This document shows positions 1 to 5,471 of a stretch of 9,881 bases of DNA, piece by piece. The notes beneath the pieces were generated by a model. It did not search any database. It was not told the DNA's origin and worked only from the letters and a program-made list of their open reading frames with translations. Both the position numbers and the translations under genes were made by a program. The stretch comes from Verrucomicrobiales bacterium (GTDB taxonomy: Bacteria; Verrucomicrobiota; Verrucomicrobiia; Limisphaerales; Palsa-1400): positions 1 through 9,881 of the forward strand of contig JAQGOW010000097.1 of NCBI GenBank assembly GCA_028293405.1, given 5' to 3'. The first letter of the stretch is position 1. Every line of letters begins with the position of its first letter.

Positions 1-428
1 TCGCGCACGAATGTATCGCGGACGTGCGGCCGTTCAAGACGGTCACTGTCGAAGACATCGCCAAGCGTTTGATGGATTACGGATTTCATGCGCCGACGGT
101 TTCCTTCCCTGTGCCGGGCACGATGATGATCGAACCGACGGAGAGCGAAGCCAAAGGTGAACTGGATCGTTTGTGTGAAGCGTTGATTTCAATTCACAAA
201 GAGATTCTTGCGATTGAAGCGGGCAAGGTTGATAAGACGAACAACGTCATCAAAAATGCACCGCATACTGCGATTGCGATTGCGAGCGATAAATGGGATC
301 GACCGTATTCACGCGAGCAAGCGGCGTTTCCGGCGGAGTGGACGCGCGAGCATAAATTTTGGCCGAGCGTGGGACGGATCGACAATGTCTATGGCGATCG
401 GAATCTTGTTTGCGCGTGCCAAGGGTAG
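1..428 (+). CDS. gcvP: Glycine dehydrogenase (decarboxylating), P-protein, C-terminal part
   Basis: The gene is cut by the window start; the frame is open from base 3 and 141 residues are visible before TAG at 426-428. P-protein is the PLP enzyme of the glycine cleavage system: it decarboxylates glycine and passes the aminomethyl group to the lipoyl arm of GcvH in the cytoplasm. The visible tail has the conserved C-terminal blocks of the family: [88 protein letters not shown], ending in CACQG. The PLP lysine lies upstream of the window. Such a C-terminus fits either a single-chain GcvP or the GcvPB subunit of a split enzyme; the sequence style suggests the single-chain form, but that part is not visible. 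The GTG at 24-26 is an internal valine codon, not a start. The identity is very secure. Confidence 0.96.
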   Translation, partial: AHECIADVRPFKTVTVEDIAKRLMDYGFHAPTVSFPVPGTMMIEPTESEAKGELDRLCEALISIHKEILAIEAGKVDKTNNVIKNAPHTAIAIASDKWDRPYSREQAAFPAEWTREHKFWPSVGRIDNVYGDRNLVCACQG

Positions 429-429
429 C

Positions 430-458
430 GGAAGCGCGGACAGGGCTGTCCGCGCTCC
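430..458. terminator. GC-rich palindrome between convergent genes (possible bidirectional terminator or REP-like repeat)
   Basis: Bases 433-443 (agcgcggacag) and 446-456 (ctgtccgcgct) are a perfect 11-bp inverted repeat around two G's. A further GG/CC pairing at 430-431 and 457-458 is possible if A432 bulges out. Folded, it gives a stem of about 10 bp with a GGGC loop. It fills the 38-bp gap between the gcvP stop (428) and the sulfatase stop (467), where a terminator serving both strands would be expected. Neither side is followed by a T-run, so it is not a classical intrinsic terminator. It may instead be a dispersed REP-like palindrome, which would also act as a transcript-end stabiliser. 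Confidence 0.6.
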
Positions 459-466
459 ATTCGACA

Positions 467-1957
467 CTAGGGTTTCTCAGCCGTGGTCACTGACCGTGGC
501 GGTTTGTCGACCCATTGGTCGTGGTCGCCGAGGTCTTTGCGCAGGCGTTCCAATTCTTTTTTCAGGTCCTTCACCACGGTCGCATATTTCGGGTCGTTGT
601 AGACGCTGTTGAGTTCGTGCGGGTCGCGTTGGAGATCGAACAATTCCCATTCGTGCAGGTCGTGGAAGTTGATGAGTTTGTAACGGTCGGTGCGCACGCC
701 GTAATGTTTGTTGACCATGTGCTCGGAGGGATGGTCGTAGTAGCGGTAATACATCGATTTGCGCCAGTTGCCAGGCGTCTTGCCTTCGAGCAACGGTTTG
801 ATGCTGCGACCCTGGACTTCCTTCGGCGATTTTACTCCCGCGTAGTCGAGGAACGTTGGGGCGAAGTCTACGTTGAGGATCATTCCGTCATTGAACGCGC
901 CCGGTTGGATGTGGCCGGGATACCGAATCATGAAAGGCATGCGCAACGATTCTTCATACATGAAACGTTTGTCGAACCAATCGTGGTCGCCGAGGAAAAA
1001 TCCCTGGTCTGAGGTGTAGATGACAATGGTGTTATCGCGCAGTCCGGACTTGTCGAGGAACTCGAGGATGCGGCCTACATTGTCATCGACGGATGCAACG
1101 CAGCGCAGGTAGTCCTGCATGTAACGCTGGTATTTCCATTTCTTGAGACCTTCGTCGGTCAGACCTGCGGGCGGCTTTTGCTTCAAATCGTGGGGCTTGA
1201 GATCGCGGTCGACGCGCATCGTGGCCACGGATGCTGTGGTTGCGCGATTTTTGTAATCATCGTTGAAAGTCGGTGGCTCGGGAATTGGATCGGAATACAT
1301 CTTGGCGTGCTTGTCGTCGGGTTCCCACGGACGATGAGGTGCTTTGTTGTGGCACATCAAAAAGAACGGTTTGTCCTTCGGCGCGTTTTTCAGGAAATCG
1401 ATGGTCTGGTCGGCAATGATGTCGGTGACGTAACCGTCGATTTTATGTTTGTTGCCCATGGTGATGAACTGGGGATCGTGATAAACGCCTTGGCCGGGAA
1501 GGATGCTCCAGAAATCGAATCCTTGCGGGTCGCTTTGCAGATGCCATTTGCCAATCATGCCGGTGTGATAACCGGCTTTCTGTAATTCCTTCGCGACGGT
1601 CCATTGGTCGGGGTCCATGCGATTGAAAACGGTGACGCCATTTTTGTGGCTGTATTTGCCGGTTAGAATGGCGGCGCGGCTCGGGGTGCAAATCGCGTTT
1701 ACGGCAAAACAATTCGCGAAACGCATGCCGTCGTTGGCGATGGTGTCGATGTTCGGAGTTTTGTTGACCTGGCTGCCGTAAGCGCTAATCGCGTGGGCGG
1801 CGTGGTCATCGGACATGATGAAGAGGATGTTTGGACGCTTGGGTTCAGTGGCGATTGCAGTGCATAAGCTCCAAGCTCCAAAAACCAAGCTCCAAAGAAA
1901 CATCAAGCTCCAACATCCAAAGGTTGAACGTCGAGAAGCGATCGATCGAATGTGCAT
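467..1957 (-). CDS. Secreted type I sulfatase (formylglycine-dependent, GlcNAc-6-sulfatase/iduronate-sulfatase-like)
   Basis: Type I sulfatases hydrolyse sulfate esters, here probably on a glycan, in the periplasm or outside the cell. From the 1957 start the protein has 496 residues. Visible are metal ligands D50-D51 (IMSDDHA), the signature C90-TPSR (C90 is the residue oxidised to formylglycine), GKWHL at 136-140, KAPHRPW at 205-211, TSDQGFFLGDH at 315-325 with metal ligand D317, and a C-terminal RTDRYKLI...WELFDLQRDP block typical of the family's DUF4976-like end. The aerobic FGE or anSME enzyme needed for maturation is not in the window. The start is ambiguous: ATG 1957 gives a normal signal peptide (R4, R9, R10, then a hydrophobic stretch ending AIA before T37). 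ATG 1903 has GGAG four bases upstream but no basic n-region. ATG 2026 overlaps the stop of the preceding gene (ATGA) behind a GGAG but makes a 59-residue leader. All starts lie inside or at the edge of the repeat at 1865-2022. It is probably co-transcribed with the oxidoreductase upstream. Exact substrate cannot be read from the sequence. Confidence 0.9.
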   Translation of the reverse strand: MHIRSIASRRSTFGCWSLMFLWSLVFGAWSLCTAIATEPKRPNILFIMSDDHAAHAISAYGSQVNKTPNIDTIANDGMRFANCFAVNAICTPSRAAILTGKYSHKNGVTVFNRMDPDQWTVAKELQKAGYHTGMIGKWHLQSDPQGFDFWSILPGQGVYHDPQFITMGNKHKIDGYVTDIIADQTIDFLKNAPKDKPFFLMCHNKAPHRPWEPDDKHAKMYSDPIPEPPTFNDDYKNRATTASVATMRVDRDLKPHDLKQKPPAGLTDEGLKKWKYQRYMQDYLRCVASVDDNVGRILEFLDKSGLRDNTIVIYTSDQGFFLGDHDWFDKRFMYEESLRMPFMIRYPGHIQPGAFNDGMILNVDFAPTFLDYAGVKSPKEVQGRSIKPLLEGKTPGNWRKSMYYRYYDHPSEHMVNKHYGVRTDRYKLINFHDLHEWELFDLQRDPHELNSVYNDPKYATVVKDLKKELERLRKDLGDHDQWVDKPPRSVTTAEKP

Positions 1958-2022
1958 AGGGTATGATTTGGTGCTTGGTGTTTGGAACTTTTTTGGAGTT
2001 TGGAGATTGGTGTTTGGAGCTT
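1865..2022. repeat. Heptamer-periodic inverted-repeat element between two genes
   Basis: The left arm (about 1865-1927) is built from AAGCTCC-type units (aagctccaagctcc, then ccaagctcc, tcaagctcc, aacatcc). The right arm (about 1965-2022) is built from the complementary TTGGWGY units (ttggtgcttggtgtttgg, ttggagtttggagattgg, tgtttggagctt). The two arms are imperfect inverted complements of one another around a core of about 37 bp containing cgatcgatcg. The 7-bp period gives a 7-residue period when translated, rich in W, S, L, F, V, G and A, and the arms are open in more than one frame on both strands. The right arm ends at the oxidoreductase stop codon (2023-2025); the left arm reads into the sulfatase gene. 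I associate this style of repeat with Verrucomicrobia and some other environmental phyla, from memory only. No transposase is present, so any mobility would be non-autonomous. Confidence 0.8.
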
Positions 2023-3318
2023 TCATACACTCCAACCTTTTCGATATTCGCGCGTAAGGAATTCGTCGGCAGCACGGGTGTTGGTGATGCGGCCGGTTGG
2101 GCCGTCGTATTGTAGTTTTTGACCGCTGCGATAGGCGGCGATGCCGAGCAGGACGGTTTCGGCGAGTGGGCCGGAGTAGTCGAAATTGCAGGTTGTTGGG
2201 CTGCCGGTTTTGCAGGCGAGGATCCACTCTTCGTGATGGCCGAGGGATTTTGCGATGTAAGGTTTGGGCGTTTCGAAGTTGCCGTTTTCCGGTAAGAGCA
2301 AACGCTTGTTGTAATCGGCCAGCAACATTCCTTTTGAACCAACGAAGAGCACGCCGTTGCGCCACTGTTTCAATTGTTCCCGCGGCAAAGAGTCCCGCAG
2401 GAGTTTTGGAGAGTGAGCGCCATCGTACCACTTCAAACGGACGGGGGCTAAATCGGCGCGAGCGGCGAAATCCCATGTTGCGATCACCCAAGCAGGCGTG
2501 TTCTGCGCGTGAACGGGTGGGCCTTCGGTTTCGATGGCGATTGGCCAACGGAGGTTCAAAGCCCAGAACGCGAGATCAATATAGTGGCAGCCCATGTCGC
2601 CGAGTGTGCCGCCGCCGAAATCCCACCAGTGACGCCAGGTTTTCGGGGCGAAGTCTGCATGGAAATCGCGCTTCGGAACTGGGCCGAGCCATTCGTCGTA
2701 GTGAAAATTCTTTGGGACCGGAGCAGTGGCATTTGCACCGGCCTCGGCCACGACGCTTTTTTCGCACCAGACGTGAACTTCCTTCACGGGGCCAAGGACG
2801 CCGGATTGGACGATTTCGACCGCACGACGGTAGTTTTCGGTCGCGTGGATTTGCGTGCCCATTTGCGTCGGGAGTTTTGATTTCGCGGCCTGGGCCATGA
2901 GGGCGCGGACTTCGTGAACGGTGTGGGCCAACGGTTTTTCGCAGTAGACGGGGCGGCCGGATTTGAGCGCGGTCAATGCGGCGACCGCGTGAGTATGGTC
3001 TGGTGTACTGACGACGATCGCGTCGATGTCCTTTTGATCGATGAGACGACGGAAATCGATGTAGGTCTTGGCCGACGGCAGTTTGGCGTGGGTTTGAGCG
3101 AGGTAGGTTTCGTCGACGTCGCAGATGGCGACGATGTTTTGGTTTTTAACACCGGCAATATTGCTGGCGGCGCGGTTCATGGTGCCGATAACGCCAATGT
3201 TCAACTTGTCGTTCGCAGACAATTTGCGGGCGAAGAGTGAGGAGGTGCCAAGCCATACGCCAGCGGTGGTGAAAGCGGTTTGCTTGAAAAAATTGCGGCG
3301 CGATACGTTAGAACTCAT
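2023..3318 (-). CDS. Gfo/Idh/MocA-family oxidoreductase with Tat signal
   Basis: The 431-residue protein starts with a twin-arginine signal (SRRNFF at 6-11, then a hydrophobic stretch to A30), so it is probably exported folded with its NAD(P) cofactor. Next come a Rossmann segment (LNIGVIG at 39-45, ICDVDE at 65-70), STPDHTH at 104-110 and the family's EKP motif (CEKPLAH, catalytic-type K128). The C-terminal domain follows, with FGGGTLGDMGCHYIDLAFW at 234-252 (D241, H245, D248). Family members oxidise, reduce, epimerise or otherwise transform sugars and cyclitols; the substrate here is unknown. The usual GxGxxG/A loop reads G45-T-M47-N-R-A50, with methionine at the second glycine. The ATG at 3318 is preferred because it places the Tat motif near the N-terminus; no strong Shine-Dalgarno site is visible. 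The C-terminus (YRKGWSV) looks complete, and its stop abuts the repeat. It is the first gene of a leftward pair with the sulfatase. Confidence 0.92.
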   Translation of the reverse strand: MSSNVSRRNFFKQTAFTTAGVWLGTSSLFARKLSANDKLNIGVIGTMNRAASNIAGVKNQNIVAICDVDETYLAQTHAKLPSAKTYIDFRRLIDQKDIDAIVVSTPDHTHAVAALTALKSGRPVYCEKPLAHTVHEVRALMAQAAKSKLPTQMGTQIHATENYRRAVEIVQSGVLGPVKEVHVWCEKSVVAEAGANATAPVPKNFHYDEWLGPVPKRDFHADFAPKTWRHWWDFGGGTLGDMGCHYIDLAFWALNLRWPIAIETEGPPVHAQNTPAWVIATWDFAARADLAPVRLKWYDGAHSPKLLRDSLPREQLKQWRNGVLFVGSKGMLLADYNKRLLLPENGNFETPKPYIAKSLGHHEEWILACKTGSPTTCNFDYSGPLAETVLLGIAAYRSGQKLQYDGPTGRITNTRAADEFLTREYRKGWSV

Positions 3319-3376
3319 AAGGTCGGTGATTAGACGTTCATCAATAGGAAAGGTTTCGAGACTATGCGAGCAGAAT

Positions 3377-3450
3377 TAACTGCGACTAACTGCGACTAAG
3401 TGCGACTAGGTGCGATTAGGTGCAGTTAGCTGTAGTTAGCTGCAATGAGG
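3377..3450. repeat. 10-bp tandem repeat, about seven copies
   Basis: Seven consecutive decamers run from 3381 to 3450: tgcgactaac, tgcgactaag, tgcgactagg, tgcgattagg, tgcagttagc, tgtagttagc, tgcaatgagg, preceded by a partial copy (attaac) at 3375-3380. Copies drift stepwise, each differing by one to four bases from its neighbour. The period is 10 bp, close to one helical turn and not a multiple of three, so it is not coding. It begins about 60 bp upstream of the oxidoreductase start. A phased protein-binding array or a slippage-prone minisatellite are both possible. Confidence 0.85.
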
Positions 3451-3497
3451 AACAGGAGAATGATAAAGGGCACCCCAACCCTTCCAGGGGGTTTGAA

Positions 3498-3591
3498 CCC
3501 GTTACATCGTTACAACCCTTGTAAACATTGGGGATTTTTGCGGTTTTACCCGTTACATTGCGCGTTACAGACCCTCTGCGAAGGCGTTACA
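3498..3591 (+). promoter_or_regulatory. Cluster of five CGTTACA boxes upstream of the efflux operon (putative operator)
   Basis: CGTTACA occurs at 3500-3506, 3508-3514, 3551-3557, 3563-3569 and 3585-3591, all on the plus strand. The first four form two similar composite sites: CCCGTTACAT, a short spacer, CGTTACA, then ACCC. Their left halves start at 3498 and 3549, 51 bp apart, close to five helical turns. The cluster lies 144-235 bp upstream of the first efflux gene. Repeated boxes of this kind usually mark a transcription-factor binding region; the cognate regulator is not in the window and I do not recognise the motif. Confidence 0.55.
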
Positions 3592-3734
3592 TTTTTCATT
3601 TAGGTGCTTATTGCGTTGCCTACCATTGGTTGTTTGGTCATGTTCTTGACTGCCGTGCGGGAGGTCGCGGCGAGTCAATCAAAGCTCTGCGAAACTTTGA
3701 ATCGGCTGCGGAGTTTAACGTCCAAGGAATATAG

Positions 3735-5471
3735 GTGGAAACCCAAACAACCAAGTCCACAAATCACGCAACCATTGTCGCTCTTTTACTCGCGACGGGT
3801 CTCGTTTTATTCACCGCGAGCTGCACGAATAAGCACTACCAGAAAGCGGCCGACAAGGCTGCTTACTCGGCGATCAAACAAAAGACGCCGCTCGTCAAAA
3901 ACATGGACGAGCATTTCACGATCGAGCAGACCAATGTGCTGTCGCTTGTCGGTCTGCCTAGGTCCACAAACGCAGTGATTTTCCTCGGGAAGGACGGGCA
4001 GGCAGAACAAGGTTCAGCCATTCTGTCGTTGAAAAACGCGCTTGAGACCGGTGTGAATCACAGCCGAGTTTATCAGACGCATAAAGAACAACTTTATATT
4101 AGCGCATTAGGTCTCAGTTTGGCCGAGCATCAATTTGCACCCATTTTCGGGGCCCACGGTACCACCACGTACGGCGTTGCCACCAAAGACACCAAAGAAA
4201 TCGAACGGATCATTATAAATCCGGTCACGCACACCACGAACGCTGTCTTAAGCGACAACCTCGTCGAGACTCATAGAATTGAAGGCGGCACGAAAGTGGG
4301 CACTGATTTACTGCTGGCGACCGGCGGGCGGCTGGCAGTTTCGTTCACGACGACCATCCTACGCTACATGTCTGGCGACTCCGCAAGCACCACCTTCTCA
4401 CGGCTCGGCGCGACGTTTGTGCAACCATTTTGGCGCGGCGCTGGTTACAAGGTGGCACTGGAAGATGTGACGCAGGCCGAACGCAGCCTGCTTTACGCCA
4501 TTCGCGATTTCACCAGATTCCGAAAAACTTTCTCAGTCGATATCGCAACTGCCTATTACAATGTACTGAAGGCACGCGATGAAGCGCGCAACAGTTATAT
4601 CAACTATCAGAATTCGCGACAGAACGCCGATCGCACCCGTGCGCTGGCGCAGGAAGGTCGTCTCGCGCAGGCCGATTTGGGGCGTCTTGAACAACAGGAG
4701 CTGACCTCGGAAAACAACTGGGTCGGCGCCGTGCTCAACTACAAACGCTCTCTCGATAACTTTAAAATCGAACTCGGTTTACCGACCGACGAGCACGTCG
4801 TGTTAGATGACGAGGAACTCACCGCACTGAAAATTGATCATCCTGAAATCAGCGTTGATGACTCGATCAAAGTCGCGCTAGCGATGCGGCTGGATTACCA
4901 GAACGCCCGCGAAGAATTGGAAGATGCCGAACGCCAGGTGCCCTTGACCGCAAACAAGCTTCGTCCCGGCGTCGACGTGGTGGCAAACGGCGGCATTTCC
5001 AGTGACCGCTCGCAAATTTTACCGAACCCGAAACGCTATGACTGGGATGTACAGTTGAACGTCGATCTGCCGCTGGAACGAACGGTTGAACGCAATTCGT
5101 ATCGCAGAGCATTGATCGCAGTTGAGGCCGCAAAACGCAACGTCACCTTGCAGGAGGATCAAATCAAATTGCAGGTGCGCGATGGCTGGCGCGCGTTGGA
5201 GCAGGCGAAGCGCGCTTACGAGATCAGCAAGGTCGGGGTGCAGATCGCCGAGCGCCGTGTTGAGGAACAGAGCCTTCTCGCAGAACTGGGACGTGCAAAG
5301 GCACAGGACCAAGTCGACGCGCAAAACGATTTAGCAGCATCTCGCAACCAATACACGCAGGCGCTCGTCGGCCACACAGTCGCGCGGTTGCTATTCTGGG
5401 AGAACCTCGGAATCCTTTACATCAAAGATGCCGGCCAGTGGGAGGAACCAAACAATGCAAAGCTCAACTAA
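3735..5471 (+). CDS. TolC-family outer-membrane efflux factor, probable lipoprotein
   Basis: The 578-residue protein is the outer-membrane channel of a tripartite efflux pump. A hydrophobic leader (about 11-28) runs into TASC with C30, which resembles a lipobox, although T at -3 is not the usual residue. An N-terminal region of about 200 residues that I do not recognise precedes two TolC/OEP repeats. The first includes FVQPFWRGAGYKVALEDVTQ and the long helices at about 241-350 (AERSLLYAIRDF, FSVDIATAYYNVL, ARALAQ-type helix, LGLP). The second covers about 398-570 (LNVDLPLERTVERNSYRRAL through LFWENLGIL). The length exceeds typical TolC (about 470 mature residues) because of the extra N-terminal region, a form I associate with PVC bacteria. 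The GTG start follows directly on an in-frame TAG (3732-3734), so no longer form exists; AAGGAA at 3724-3729 is a well-placed Shine-Dalgarno site. It is the first gene of the operon and overlaps the adaptor gene by 17 nt. Confidence 0.9.
   Translation: METQTTKSTNHATIVALLLATGLVLFTASCTNKHYQKAADKAAYSAIKQKTPLVKNMDEHFTIEQTNVLSLVGLPRSTNAVIFLGKDGQAEQGSAILSLKNALETGVNHSRVYQTHKEQLYISALGLSLAEHQFAPIFGAHGTTTYGVATKDTKEIERIIINPVTHTTNAVLSDNLVETHRIEGGTKVGTDLLLATGGRLAVSFTTTILRYMSGDSASTTFSRLGATFVQPFWRGAGYKVALEDVTQAERSLLYAIRDFTRFRKTFSVDIATAYYNVLKARDEARNSYINYQNSRQNADRTRALAQEGRLAQADLGRLEQQELTSENNWVGAVLNYKRSLDNFKIELGLPTDEHVVLDDEELTALKIDHPEISVDDSIKVALAMRLDYQNAREELEDAERQVPLTANKLRPGVDVVANGGISSDRSQILPNPKRYDWDVQLNVDLPLERTVERNSYRRALIAVEAAKRNVTLQEDQIKLQVRDGWRALEQAKRAYEISKVGVQIAERRVEEQSLLAELGRAKAQDQVDAQNDLAASRNQYTQALVGHTVARLLFWENLGILYIKDAGQWEEPNNAKLN
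5441..5446 (+). promoter_or_regulatory. Ribosome binding site deciding the adaptor start
   Basis: GGAGGA lies 8 bases before the ATG at 5455, inside the end of the outer-membrane-factor gene. It favours 5455 over the in-frame ATG at 5428, which has no comparable site. Confidence 0.75.

Larger units (their letters stand above)
3319..3734. other. Divergent intergenic region with two repeat blocks, no convincing gene
   Basis: These 416 bp separate the leftward oxidoreductase-sulfatase pair from the rightward efflux operon and must hold promoters for both. Two blocks of repeats are visible and listed separately: 10-bp tandem repeats on the oxidoreductase side and CGTTACA boxes on the efflux side. 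Between them is a weak inverted repeat (aaccc/gggtt around 3477-3493). The last 140 bp before the outer-membrane-factor gene show no recognisable structure except the ribosome binding site AAGGAA at 3724-3729. I could not assign confident -35/-10 elements on either strand. Confidence 0.75.

Noticed and set aside
1958..2548. Open extension of the sulfatase frame up to 2548, giving a 693-residue protein
   Set aside because: The extra part lies antisense-frame over the conserved C-terminus of the oxidoreductase, is Arg/Pro-rich shadow sequence and resembles no sulfatase N-terminus.
3381..3450. Decamer array as a CRISPR remnant
   Set aside because: The units are contiguous with no spacers and far shorter than CRISPR repeats.
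3500..3591. CGTTACA boxes as iterons of a replication origin
   Set aside because: No replication initiator gene or AT-rich melting region is nearby, and the boxes sit irregularly in a promoter-type region between chromosomal genes.
3528..3734. 68-codon frame ending exactly before the GTG start, as a possible leader peptide
   Set aside because: It needs a TTG start without a ribosome binding site and runs through the CGTTACA boxes; composition is not protein-like.
3604..3978. Open frame before and into the outer-membrane-factor gene, starting with a hydrophobic stretch
   Set aside because: From 3735 it lies out of frame over a clear TolC-family gene, and it becomes an Arg/Ser-rich shadow. 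The first 40 residues look mildly protein-like, but there is no start signal or recognisable family.
5428..5454. Upstream ATG at 5428 for the adaptor
   Set aside because: The ATG at 5455 has GGAGGA at ideal spacing, and the nine extra residues add nothing recognisable.
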